This document shows, in pieces, positions 24,239 to 35,375 of a stretch of DNA of 64,000 bases. Source of the DNA: Mytilisepta virgata (taxonomy: Eukaryota; Mollusca; Bivalvia; Mytilida; Mytilidae); the NCBI GenBank assembly GCA_028015205.1, contig CM051521.1:71470314-71534313 (forward strand), given 5' to 3'. The notes beneath the pieces were generated by a model, which saw only the letters and a list, made by a program, of their open reading frames with translations, was not told where the DNA came from and made no database searches. How positions within the stretch are numbered: the first letter of the stretch is position 1; every line of letters begins with the position of its first letter. Made by a program: the position numbers and the translations under genes.

Positions 24239-24963
24239 TAATACCCGCATTGCTGGTATATTGTCGTTGTCTCCGTCCGTCCGTCGGTCCATCCGTCTCT
24301 CTGTCCTTCCGTCTGCCTCTCTGTCCGTCCGTTACACTTTCTTGTGACATTAATTCCTCATTCAGTTTTGGGTATAGCATTTTAATTCCTTGCATATATC
24401 CTGTAGATGCGCAATAAGGTTTTAAAATTTTTGATTTCGCTCAACGAGGGAAAATGTGGGGACAAAAACGAACGAATTTTCATAACATGCCTGTGACATC
24501 AACTCCTCATTCATTATTGGTGCAAGACTTCTACATTAATTTGGAATGATAATATATCTGATGTAGATGCGCAGTAAGATTTTAAAATTTGATTACTTTC
24601 GTAGAGCGAAATTTGGAACCGAAAATGAGCGAAATTTCAAAATATGCTTATAACATCAATTTTTGAAGCATTTTTTATTCTGGCTTCTTGTTTCTTCATA
24701 GATAGATTGTCCATGATGGACAGATGCAAATAAAGATGCTCAGAACACAATTTTAGACCCATGGTATATAGGAAGTATTATAATTATAAAAATATGCTAT
24801 TGAAGATTAACATAAAGATCTTTGATCCTAAAATAAACTTTGAATGATTTATTTTAACACGGGGTACGTTTTGTCCTTAACACTAAATTTGCATCAAAAT
24901 CATCACTTAGATGAAACAAATGTGGGGGTGCGGGATTAACTGTCGTCTCCGACAGTAGTCTAG
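24239..24963 (+). mobile_element. HINE-like element with perfect terminal hairpin
   Basis: It starts ATACCCGCATTGCTGG and a CCGT/CTGT microsatellite (24272-24330). The interior has two and a half diverged tandem units (GATGCGCAATAAGGTTTT and GATGCGCAGTAAGATTTT mark the units, about 165 bp apart). The right end has GTGCGGGATT, the perfect hairpin ACTGTCG-TCTC-CGACAGT (24939-24956), AGT and CTAG (24960-24963)|TT. It is of the same class as 20997-22134. Confidence 0.78.
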
Positions 24964-25173
24964 TTAAAACATAATATTGAAAAACGATTCATATTTCGTA
25001 GGGACCTTCAATTTGTGGATTGAGCTATCACAAATATTAAGTGTTTCATGGTTGCATGTACACTATCGACGCACCTTTGATCTTATATGACCAATTCTTT
25101 TTGTTTTTAACTTCAATGTCTATATCGTTACAATTTTTTGAGATGTAGGAAATATCAAGGTAACAAAAATGAA

Positions 25174-25985
25174 CTAGAAATTGGTACCACGATGTAAATA
25201 AACGCACTGCACAGTCAAAAAACTATAACCAGTGAAAAATTAGCAATTTCACAATTTCAGTCTGAAAATTGGAACCCTGAATGTATTGCACATCTACACA
25301 TAGTGAAAAACAATATTATAAACAAATAAAACCACTGAAACAAAAAATGAATGAGTATTACCAGAGACAAGGCAAAATTAGTAATTTCAGCATTTTCGGT
25401 CCCAAAATTGGAACCCTTAATCGATTTTCAAAATTCAAAACCTTTTCCCACATCTGCAGATATTAAAAAAAACAGTATAATATACAAATAAATTTGCTAA
25501 ATCTAAATGAAAAATGAAAGGAGTTTAAGTCAGAAGCTTAAATTCACTATTTCCAAAATACAGCCCCGTGGGCCCAAAGTTGTGAAAAACAAAATTTTAA
25601 AACCTTATTGCGTATTTTAATAAAGTATGTGACAATTTTGTTATAAATTAAAAGCATAAAATTAAAAATGAATAAGGAGCTTAAGTCACAAGCTTAAATC
25701 TCAAATTTTCTAAATTTGACCCATGTGGACCCCAATTTTTGAAAACAAAAATTCTAAAACCTTATTGCGCATCTGGTTATAGTATGTGACAATACTGTAT
25801 ATAAATTAAATGCACAAATTTAAAACACGAATGAGGAGTTCAGGTCACAAGCTTGAATTTCCAATTTTCGAAATTCGACCTCAGTGGGCCCCAATTTTTG
25901 AAAATCAAACTTCTAAAACCTTATGGCACATCTACATACAGTGTGTGATAATACTGTATAGAATTTGAAAGCATAAAATGAATCT
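25174..25985 (-). mobile_element. Inverted pearl/HINE-like element, 5'-truncated
   Basis: Read on the minus strand it is the same family as 20997-22134. The + strand begins AACTAGAAATTGGTACC, the inverse of GGTGCAACCAACTTCTAGTT-type ends, then GCACTGCAC. Its tandem units show GTCA(C/G)AAGCTT at 25529, 25685 and 25843, periods 156 and 158 bp. The copy breaks off at about 25985 before its head and microsatellite. Together with the forward copy it brackets exon 6. Confidence 0.75.
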
Positions 25986-27328
25986 TAGTTTAACATAAGA
26001 CCCTGTGGGAATTACATACAAACTTCTTGAAAATAACTGAATGGATTGAAACTAATATGGCATGGATGTTAATCTCAAGTTCGTTTAGCAATGAACAAAT
26101 TGAAATATCAAGTTATTGATACAGGATAAAATACTTGAAATCAGATGCGAGTTATGATTTAAATTTGTATTGTGAAGATTCAGTGTATTATTAGGGCCTT
26201 GCGAACATCGTGGGTTTCAGTAATGATACTCTATGATTGTTAACCACAATTAGAGCTTGTGTCTTAATTGTGTTGAAATCTCTACCCTGAATGTCAAGGT
26301 CACAGTTTTAGTTTAGCTTTGTAGTTTATAGGTCCATGTTCACACATGCCTGCTCTCTAGCTACAATACTGATCAGCGTAAAATAATTATATATTTCAAC
26401 AAAAAAGGTGTGCGGTAAAGAAGACTGAAATCTCTACCTTGAAGTTACATTTTCACAAATTGTGTCTCCTATCAGTCACTTCTACCTTATGTTTGAAGGT
26501 GTGTCATGAACGAAATTGAAATCTCTACCTTGAAGGTGAAGGTGAAGGTCACATTCTAAGTTTTAATTTAGATAACAGATTCATTTTCTCGATTTGTGTC
26601 TGTTGTGTATCCTCAATATTGCTGACAGTTAAATGATGATACTTTTATGTTTGTTCTCTACCATCATAATGTGTAACACAATTTTTTCTAAATCATTATC
26701 TTGAAACTTGGTTATCTTTGCGAACCAGAGTTACGTGTTCACAAAGAGTGTTACTTTCTACCTTCAGTAATGCTTAAAGTTAAATGGTGATAATTTGTAT
26801 GATTGTTTTCTTTTAAAAGAAGGTGTGTCCTAAATAGCTTTGAAATCTCTACCTTCAAAGTCAAGGACACAAACGGACCATAGGTCAAAGTTTACAAATT
26901 ATATCTGCTCTAATGCTTAAAGTTAAATGATGGTTTGTATGATTGTTCATTAGAATATGTTTTGCCAATTTTATTGAAATCTTTCGATGAATTCCTAGGG
27001 TACAAACTTTAATTATGCAGACCATATAGGTCTATGTTGACATACTGTCACTTCTCTAACTTCAATAATGCTCAGAGTTAAATGATACTTTGTTCACCTA
27101 GCACAGATTATAATTTTAACGTCTATCGTGAAGGTCAATGTAACAGCTTAGTTTATCTTTGAAGACCATAGGTGTTAGTGAACAAACTGTTTCCATTCTC
27201 CTCTATACTGCATTAAGTTAAATAGGAATACGTTATATAATTGTTCTCAACCTCCATAGGAACATTGCAAACAAATTTGAAATTTCACCCTTCAAAGTTA
27301 AGGTAAAGAACCTAATTTTGCAGACCAA
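25986..27328 (+). other. Intron 6: old repeat modules, no genes
   Basis: A diverged repeat with units of about 190-230 bp, recognised by 'TCTACCTTGAAG/CTTCAAAGTCAAGG' and 'CTTTGAAGACCATAGG'-type text and 'TTAAAGTTAAATGATG', runs from about 26250 to 27320. No terminal motif or open frame of interest was found. Confidence 0.5.
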
Positions 27329-28005
27329 TCTTTAGCTCACCTGGCCAAAGGCCACTGTGAGCTATTATAACTTGGCGTCCGTGGTCCGTTAACGTTTCAT
27401 ATTTCAACTTCTTCTTGAGAACCACTGCACTTTATTTGACCAAACTTGACAGCCGAACTTACTTTTACAAAGGATCCTATGGGAAAAATTCATTGAAGAA
27501 ACTTCTTGTCTGAAACCACGTAGGAAACAAAACAAGCAACAATGATCATTTGATAGTTCCACTTCAGAAATGTGTATGATGAACTGGATTGTAAACCAAG
27601 ATGGTCGCAACAGCCGCAATTTGTTTACATACCTTATTGGAACATATTTAAAAATCTTCATTTCTGAATTACACTGAATTGAACCAGACTTGGCATTCAT
27701 TATCTATAGACAGGCCTTTTTCAGACTTATTTATGATGATCAAGGCTGTGACCAAGAATGGCCAACAAATCGGGACTTAGTTTAACAAAGGAATGCTATG
27801 GAAAAATTCTCTAAATATCTTCTTTGCTGAAACCACTTGCCCAGTGGAACCAACCTAGGTTGCAAGGGTCCTTAGATGGTCTCTTTCATTGTCAACTAAG
27901 ATGACTGCCACAACGGAACTTAGTTTAAGGTATAAATTGTGATTTGAGTTCTGCTGAAGGTGGGGTAAGTAAATCCAGATGAGCGATACAGGATCCTGAG
28001 GACTT
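27329..28005 (+). mobile_element. AGCTCAC-family element, short copy
   Basis: Left end CTTTAGCTCACCTGGCC with the inverse half AGGCCACTGTGAGCT, a reduced CCGT stretch, three internal modules (AACCAAGATGG and relatives), and right end CCAGATGAGCGATACAGG with a weakened hairpin. Its complete order of parts in under 700 bp shows that internal modules can be lost while both ends remain. Confidence 0.7.
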
Positions 28006-28249
28006 AATTTTGAAAAAATTATACCCACTTTCTATCAGAAATGATAGTGCAATATCACGGCGTGAAACACAAATCAATCTATCGATCTATCTGTAATAAT
28101 GTTCAGAGGTAAATGATGAAAAAGATATGATTGTTTACATCCCAAAGATGATGCATAACATTCACTGAATGTTTAAACCATAATTTTACATAGTAGGATG
28201 TTAGCAAACAGGACCCTCAAGAAATGGCTTCTGTCTGAAATAAATAAAA

Positions 28250-28535
28250 ATCTATGATACCGATGTTGATGCACAAGTTAAGCACGTTTCGTTGATTTAC
28301 GACTCATCAGTTGACCAAAAAGAGTAAAGCCAAAACTATCTAAGGACAGAGCTATACACGAGGAACACACTCCTTAGTCTTCACTAATTTTAAAATTTTG
28401 TAACAGTGAATTTTTGTTTCGATTTTAATGTTGCTGATGAGAGGTAACTCCTTGAAAATGCGTCATATACAGCATAGTATAAATTTACTATATCTAATAT
28501 TAGTATCTTTGGATTGTTATTTTAAATATCCATTT
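28250..28535. mobile_element. Compound copy with two hammerhead-like motifs on opposite strands
   Basis: The left part (28250-28410) carries on the minus strand a CTGATGA box (28304-28310), a four-pair helix II (GTCG/CAAC, one mismatch, loop TAAAT) and GAAA (28287-28290): the core of a type I hammerhead ribozyme. The right part (28420-28530) carries on the + strand a second CTGATGA (28434-28440), a possible helix II GAGG/CCTT and GAAAA, then TGCGTC. The left family also occurs at 43650-43930 and the right family at four more sites. Whether either still cleaves is unknown; the left motif has lost half of helix I. Confidence 0.5.
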
Positions 28536-28644
28536 CGGGCGAGTATCAAAGGAGATACTAGTAAAACAAAATACAACGTATATTTATTTATTTTAGCTTT
28601 TGCCTCCAACTGACACACGTGATGAGGTTTTAGCAAAGTACATT

Positions 28645-29340
28645 TAGCTCTCCCGGTCCAAAGAGCCATGTGAACTATTACCACCACGTGGCATCCATTA
28701 TTGTCTTACGTTGTCGTAAACTTTTATTGATAGATCTTCTCTGAAAGCATTTGTTAATTTCAACTTAGGTGGTCCTCTTTAGGAGGAATTATATCCAAGA
28801 TGGTGTTTTAATGTCATATGGGTAAATTCAGTTAAAACCTTCATCATCAACTTGGCAGCAATGGTCCCTAGATAGTCCACTATCAGAATTATATCCAATG
28901 ACTCTGTTGACCCTACGTGGAAATTAAGTAAAAAAATCTTCTTGTATGAATCCTGTGAGCAATTTGGAACACGATCTAAGATCGCTGCCACAGTCGAACA
29001 TAGTTTCATAAAAGACCCTAAGGGACATTTTACGTTAAACTGTTCTTTTCCAAAACCAGTGAGCCAATTTCATCCCATCCTAGCAACTGTCCTTAGGTAA
29101 TCCTCTATCAGAATGTTATCCAATGACCTCGCCCACCCTTCAAGATTGCTAATAGAGCAAAATATAGTTTAAAAATACACTCTATGGGTAAATTTACCTT
29201 AAAATGTTCTTGCCTGAAACAAGTGAGCCAATTAAAACCCAACTTTGCAGCAGTAGTTCTTATTTATAGCCCCTACAGATGATTGAACGTGCAACCTGCC
29301 AATCGTTTGTCTGTGTGTAGTTTTTGTTTAGAAACCATCG
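28645..29340 (+). mobile_element. AGCTCAC-family element, diverged copy
   Basis: Left end ATTTAGCTCTCCCGGTCC with inverse half AGAGCCATGTGAACT, followed by modules with CTTGTATGAATCCTGTGAGC, GAGCCAATTTCATCCC and GCCTGAAACAAGTGAGCC. The right end cannot be recognised. The open frame at 28779-29009 (minus) is contained in it and is not a gene. Confidence 0.6.
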
Positions 29341-31572
29341 TTAGGAATCGTGTAAAGTGTATATGATTTCATTGATTGAGACAAATATTAAATTGTGAAA
29401 ATTCAAATCAGAGCAAATATTTAACTTGTATTAAAAGATTGTCGAAAAAAACTTTCAAAGATGTCAAATGATAAAAAAATGTTCATATTGTTATTACCAC
29501 ACAGTTTCAATTTTTTTTTCTAATACAAATATTAATTATTCATAAATATTGACCATAAATTGGTTTCAAAAGAATGTATCACATAATTTTTTTCCTAAAT
29601 CAAATGATTATACATCTTGCATATATCATTTGCAAAACATAGATTTTAGCTGTAACTTGGCTCTTTGTTGAAAATATCTTAAGTTGTTCCTACAATTTTG
29701 TGAAATAAAAAAGTTATATTTTTTTATACAAATGTTATGTAACAATTTATCGGTTCGTAGCACATCTTTTACACGAGAATGTATGTGTCAATCCGTGACA
29801 CATTTGTAATCATCAAACAAATGTACATGTTTTACCTGTATTTGTGTCAGTATAAGAGAATTAAATGCATGAACTAACTTTTGAACAACATTTGTAATCT
29901 GTTAAAATGAAAAACAAATAGTGTATGAACTCATAGATTCAGTTGCAAAATATTTATAATTTGTTTTATACTATTGACAGAACATTTTATGTATGCAATG
30001 GTAAATGCAACCTAAAAGTAAACTATAGGGCTGGTTTTCATATTGTCTGCTCGGAATTGCTCTGTTTAATTCTCTCAAGGGAGTTTTTCTTTTTTACATT
30101 TGAAATTTGGACTTAATACTTGCAATATGACGCCAAAGATTAATCATTGGTCTTGACTACAGCCCGTTCATTAAAATCCATGTGATAAAGAACTGAATAG
30201 TGAATATCACACACAAACAAATACACTGCAATTTGACTGAGAATTCATAAATGTTTGTTGTTTGTTTTTGATGTTTAACAACAATTTTGCTCTACAACCT
30301 ATGGCAGCTGTATTGCATGTCAATATGTACTGGCATTGAAAACCTGACCTGCAGTGTTGGTTGACGGCAAGTTATGAAGGATATAAATTCTTTTATTCAT
30401 TATACCATCTCATTTAATCAGACTGATAATAATATGCTCCTGCTTTGAAGTTGGTTTTTTCCCTTAGTCTTTCATATGAATCCAAATAGGGTCTAAGAAT
30501 TACATTGCCTGCTACATATGTGCTACTATCGAAATAATTATATAAACATAATAAGGGAGGAACTCTTTCATCATTACCAATTGATAGTAATATGATAACG
30601 GATATATAAAAGTACTCTATTGGGTGAAGTAAAATTGGTGGATACTACATTATATTTTAATCAATTCAATCACAAATTATATTTTACTACCACAAACAGA
30701 TCATGTTAATGTAGAGAGAAATGAATTCTGTTTGCACCTAGACATACCTTTTGAACTGCTTTTATTTGCAGCATTCAAAAAAGACTATTTTGTCAGTCTT
30801 TGTATGTATTGTTGCTGCTGCATATATGCTTTAAAATGGACTAATCCTTAACATCAACATTTTTCTATTGTAAAATTATATATGGTTAAATGTAATTTAA
30901 TCCCTCGTTTTAATTTGAACGAATATATAGGGCCTGGGTTATATTAAATACCCTTAGGCCCACATTAGATGTCCAAAGTTGGGTTAAGGAGGTCTGGGCA
31001 TTTCATATTCCAGTATATGTTTAAACATAAAATCCGGCCAATTTTTTTACTGATTGTGGTTAAAATGATTGTTAAAAAAAAAATATGTTGCACTCTTTGC
31101 CTAATATTCATTTGTGGAAATGCGGTTAATTTTAAGATTAAACGATGAAATAAACATACCTAATGCATATTAATAGAGGGAACATTCATTAATCTATTTC
31201 GAAAACCTGTTTTAATTTAGCTGTTACATGTATAGCTGCATGATAGATTGTATAGCAAAATTTATAGTAAATTAAAGGGAAAAATCAACTCTTCAGTGTA
31301 TAGATTTTTTTCATATCAAACGATCTTATTTGTTTTTTTAAACTTCAAGAGGGACCATATTCATAAAGGTCGTATACATTGAGGTTTGGTGCGAATTCAA
31401 ATCGTTTTGCTCTTAATTAATTTGACTAATTTAAACTAAATATTGATTATATGATAAGATTGAAGAGAGATATCATAATGCAAAAAAATGCATTTTTATA
31501 TGGGAGGTTTTTTCATTTCTTGCATAGGGGTATACATGTATCATTAGAATAACAGGATTATATGCTGTACCA
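29341..31572 (+). other. Intron 6: 2.2 kb without recognised features
   Basis: A long AT-rich stretch with no known repeat end, no plausible exon and no structured RNA that I could see. It may be the least disturbed ancestral intron sequence in the window. Confidence 0.5.
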
Positions 31573-33208
31573 TTTTTAGCTCACCTGGCCAAAGGACATG
31601 TGAGCTTTTGTCATCACTTGGCGTTCGTCGTCTGTCCGTCAACATTTCATAAAAAGATCTTCTCTGAAACCACTGAGCGGATTCAAACCAAACTTGGACT
31701 GATTCATCTTTAGAGGTCTTGATTAAGGTTTGTGATTTTTGTACCCGTTGTATATTCAAAATGGCCGCTTGGGCTAAAAATAGAATAAAGGGGCTGTCTG
31801 TCAACAGTTCACAGAAAGATCTTCTTTCTGAAACCACTGAGACAATTGAAGTCAAACTTGGTTTGATGCATATATAGGGTGTCTAGATTAAAGTTTGTGA
31901 TTTTTGTGTCCGTGTGATTTTTGTGTCCTTGGGCTAAAAATAGAACATAGGGGTATGAGCAGGTTTTTTGCATAAATATCATGATCTATCACCAAACCAG
32001 AAAAAACGGTTACCTTAAAATGATCAGACTGCACAATTTTAACTTTCATTCATTTGGTTCCGAAATTGTAAGTTGCCGTCCTCTATCAGCTATAGCCCTT
32101 TAATGGCGATCTTTATCCGTTTTTGGTGAATTTTGCTTTTTTCTTGAAAACTATAATATATAGAGAGAAACTGTAAACCACGAAATTGTCAAGCATGATA
32201 AGATCTAAAAATGATGTAACATGACCGAAATCATCAATCAATTCTTATAGGACTTATTGCCCTTAAACGACAATTTTCAGTCTATTTTTGTGAATTTTGA
32301 TTTTTTGTTTGTTTTTTTGTTTGTTTTTTTTTTTTTTTTTGATAACTTTTAATAGATAGAGAGAAACTGTAAACTATAAAATTGTTAAGCATGATAGATC
32401 TACAAACAATGTAGCATGAGCGATATTGTCTTTCAATTCCTGTAGGAGTTATAGCTCTTAAACAACGATTTCCATCCGTTTTTGTGAATTCTGTTTTTTT
32501 CTAGAAAAAAAACAAAAGATAGAGAGAAACTGTAAACTTAAAAATTAAGCATGATAAGATCTACCAATGATGTAATATGATGTAATTGCCCTTAAAAGAC
32601 ATAGTCTAACAAACTTGTTGGAAAATAACTTAAAAAATCAACCTGTCTTAAGCCACTGGGCAAACTGGGCAAAACTAAGTAGCAATGCTCCTTTTTTGGT
32701 CCTCTTTCTACTATATTCCATATTCAGTCCAACAACCAAAATAGTGGCCATAGCAAAACATAGTAAATTGCCAATTGGTATCAAAGATTGTAATTTGTGA
32801 TCATTACATATGTACCTGTATCCTCTCTTTTATAATGATTATAAGCTAATATACTTCAAAAATGTTATTAATAATTATAATCATGACTAAATGGACCCTT
32901 TAAGTTTCAAACCTTTTGTGGTGGTTATTTGGATTTTGGGACGACTTGAATGGTGCCCTTCAAACCTTATTCCAATCAAAATTGGTTCCATAGCCGAACA
33001 TACGTTGTAGTTTACATAAAACCCTATGGGGAGATCACTAAAAGATCTGTTTATCTTTTTGTCTCGAGACAGTTGAATAATTTAAGCCAAAGTGGGCAGC
33101 AATTTTCCTTAGGTTAATGTCATCTTATATAATTATATCTAATAAGATGGTCTGCCAACCAAATATCAACTCAGGTGTTCAGGGGAGCTCCTGGGAGGAT
33201 CTGGTTTA
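31573..33208 (+). mobile_element. AGCTCAC-family element, diverged copy
   Basis: Left end TTTTTAGCTCACCTGGCC, short CGTCGTCTGTCCGT run, two head-like modules (ATAAAAAGATCTTCTCTGAA at 31650 and AGAAAGATCTTC at 31810), then modules with AGCATGATAAGATCTA. A poly-T tract with GTTTG units (32290-32341) interrupts it. A weak right end (CAGGTGTTCAGGGGAGCTCC) lies near 33175-33205. Frames at 31544-31855 and 32615-32800 are fortuitous. Confidence 0.6.
32290..32341 (+). repeat. Poly-T / GTTTG-rich tract
   Basis: T-rich low-complexity run containing three GTTTG units and an 18-T stretch at its right end. It lies inside the AGCTCAC repeat and may be slippage-prone. Confidence 0.85.
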
Positions 33209-33539
33209 TATTTCCTATGCATATATAGAGTGCATATCTTACAGCAGTCTTATTGTATATAACTAAAATAACTTTAGTTTTAAACCTTGAAGCATGGTTC
33301 TTGTTATGAAAATTGTTTAGAGGATTGACTTGACTAAATTTTAAATTCCTTCCTGCAACTCGGGTTCTAAAATAAAGAAAATTACTTGCCAATAAAACGA
33401 TGCTGAGCCTCAACTATTTGATGAAAACGAATATTTGCATTATCAATGCATTGAATTCTTTCTTTTCTGCCACAGCTATTATCAATATAAAAATGATTAT
33501 TCTAGCCATTTATTTTACTTCAAGTGAAAATTGTAATTG

Positions 33540-34399
33540 ACCTTCCAAAGATGTTTCATACCAAGTATCAGTTATTTTGGCTATATGGTTTCAGAGGAGA
33601 CGATTCTTAAAATTTTGACCAATGAAAACTTTATAAAGGTCCTTCCACAGATGCTTCATACCATGATACAGTCAGTTGGCTTTATGGTTTCAGAGGAGAA
33701 GATTTTTGAAATTTTGGCCAGTCAGAAATAAGAATTCATCATGGCGGTCATATAATTTGTTTGACCGAAACAAAATATTCAAAATGTATAAAGGTCCTTC
33801 CATGGACGCTTCATACCAAGTTTAAGCTCATTTGGCTTAGGGGTTACAGAGAAGAAGATTTTTAAAATTTGTCCAATCAGAAATATGCAAACTTTATATT
33901 TGGCTTCCTATTTCGGTATTTTTGTCGAGTACTTCTTGTTTAATATAAGTTTAGTTTTTGGTCTTCCAAATGTTTCGGTTTTAATGCTGCTGATGAGAGG
34001 TAACTCCTTGAAATGCGTCGTATACAGCATAGTATAAATTTACAATATCTAACATAAGTATTTTTGGATTGTTATTTATAAAGGCCTTCCATAGATGTTT
34101 CATACCAAGTAACAGTTCAGTTGGCCTTGTTGTTTCAGAGGAGAAGATTTTTAAAATTTTGACTAATTAGAAATAAGAATTCATCATGGCGGCCATATAA
34201 GTTGTCCGACCGGAACGAAATATGCAAACTCTATAGAGGTCCTTCCATAGATGCTTCACAGCAGGTTTCAGATCATTTGGCCTAGAGGTTTCAGAGAAGA
34301 TCAAAATGTAAAAGTTTACAGATGGACGGACGACGGACAGACGACGGCCGCCAAGTGATGACAAAAGCTCACATGGCCCTTTGGGCCAGGCGAGCTAAA
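33540..34399 (-). mobile_element. AGCTCAC-family element, inverted copy split by another repeat
   Basis: On the + strand the right edge reads AAAAGCTCACATGGCCC, TTTGGGCCAGGCGAGCTAAA, i.e. the family head in reverse, preceded by an inverted CCGTC run (34319-34352). Its modules (TCCTTCCA(T/C)(A/G)GATGCTTCA, GTTTCAGAGGAGAAGATTTT) are interrupted at 33900-34085 by a copy of the CTGATGAG repeat. A forward copy starts immediately to the right. Confidence 0.65.
33905..34085 (+). mobile_element. CTGATGAG (hammerhead-like) repeat, copy 2
   Basis: It starts around GGCTTCCTATTTCGGTATTT and holds CTGATGA (33990-33996), GAGG-TAACT-CCTT, GAAA, TGCG, TC and the inverse pair ATGCTG/CAGCAT. It ends near TTGGATTGTTATTT. 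Copies at 45500-45685 (broken tail) and 48660-48885 are nearly the same; the copy at 46697-46910 lacks helix II and GAAA. The high similarity between copies suggests recent spread. Confidence 0.6.
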
Positions 34400-35220
34400 A
34401 ATGGAACGATCGGCAATCATGGAACTTGTAGCGTGCATCGTTCGGTTTGGATGTAACGTGCAAATCGTTTGGGTATTGTTTGGTTCGTTTCATCCATGTG
34501 TATCAGAATGGTATCTTTTGATCTCCAAAAACAAACTTAAACATACGACCTTATGGTACAATTTACTTAAAGATCTTATAAGGAAATTGGAAACTAACCT
34601 ATCAACAATGGTTCTTGGATGGTCTTCTTTCAGACGTATATCGGTGGCCCCGGTGGCCGAGTGGTCTAGGTAGTTCCTCGTGACTACTAATGATCACTAG
34701 GCTGTCAACACAGGTTGTGAGTTCGAATCTCACCTGTGGCGTGGTCTAAATTGACAAGGATTACCAATTTTCCTACCGAAGGTCGATGGTTCTCTCTGGG
34801 TACTCCGGCTTCCTCCACCAATAAAAAACCCTAACTAAACAAACTAAACAATCAGACATATATCTGATGACCTGACGTCCTGCCATCAAAGAGGGCAGTT
34901 ACAGGCAAACTCATGTTAACATAAATCCCCGATAAGACATTCTTCCCTGAAATCAATAAGCCAATTTGAACCAACGTTGACATGAATGGTCCCAAGGTGG
35001 ACTCCTTTCAAAATTGTATCTGATGAACCGCACCACTTAAACAACTTTGACAACGGTAACTAGAGTTACTAGCAATGGTCCTTATGTATTTCCCAGTTAG
35101 AATTGTATCCATGAAACAGATTTCCGACCAAGTTGATATAGTTTAAAAATTTATTCTGTTACAACATTTCAAGTCTGCAAATTATATCCATGTAAGCGAT
35201 ACAGGATTCTGGTATCCTCG
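34400..35220 (+). mobile_element. AGCTCAC-family element, forward, hosting a SINE
   Basis: Modules (TTAAAGATCTTATAAGG, CTTTCAGACGTATATC) are followed by right end CATGTAAGCGATACAGG and hairpin AGGAT-TCTGGT-ATCCT (35203-35218). A tRNA-headed SINE sits inside at 34643-34851. The right end stops only 26 bp before exon 7, so the element's terminus supplies part of the sequence just upstream of the branch/pyrimidine region. Confidence 0.6.
34643..34851 (+). mobile_element. tRNA-derived SINE with 13-bp target duplication
   Basis: The head GGTGGCCGAGTGGTCTAGG has a perfect A box (TGGCCGAGTGG), and GAGTTCGAATCTC is a strong B box, as in Leu/Ser-type tRNAs. A body follows with GGTTCTCTCTGGGTACTCC and GGCTTCCTCCACC, a domain shared by many metazoan SINEs, and a tail AATAAAAAACCCTAACTAAA. 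Flanks TCAGACGTATATC (34630-34642) and TCAGACATATATC (34852-34864) are target duplications with one mismatch. It is inserted in a host module of the AGCTCAC family. Such SINEs are transcribed by RNA polymerase III and mobilised by a LINE. Confidence 0.88.
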
Positions 35221-35246
35221 ATTTAACCTTTTTTTTAATCTTGCAG

Positions 35247-35375
35247 CTACGAACTTCAGTCATAAGGGCATTATCAAAAGAGGCTGATACATCAACTTTA
35301 GATTCACTACAGCAGACTGCAATGGCCTTCAGAGTTATAACTCATGAGTCCACTGAATTGTCTGATGAGTCTCAG
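35247..35375 (+). CDS. Polycystin-1/REJ-like gene, exon 7: pre-GAIN helical region
   Basis: 43 codons in phase 0 at both ends: LRTSVIRALSKEADTSTLDS, LQQTAMAFRVITHESTELSD and ESQ. The pattern 'L-x-x-x-L...T-x-x-x-L-x-Q-x-A-x-A-x-x-x-I-T-x-x-x-x-E-L-S' is usual for the helical part between REJ and the GPS of polycystin-1 proteins, where each such exon contributes two helices. The acceptor is AATCTTGCAG and the donor CAG/GTAAAT. It lies 11.5 kb from exon 6. Confidence 0.93.
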
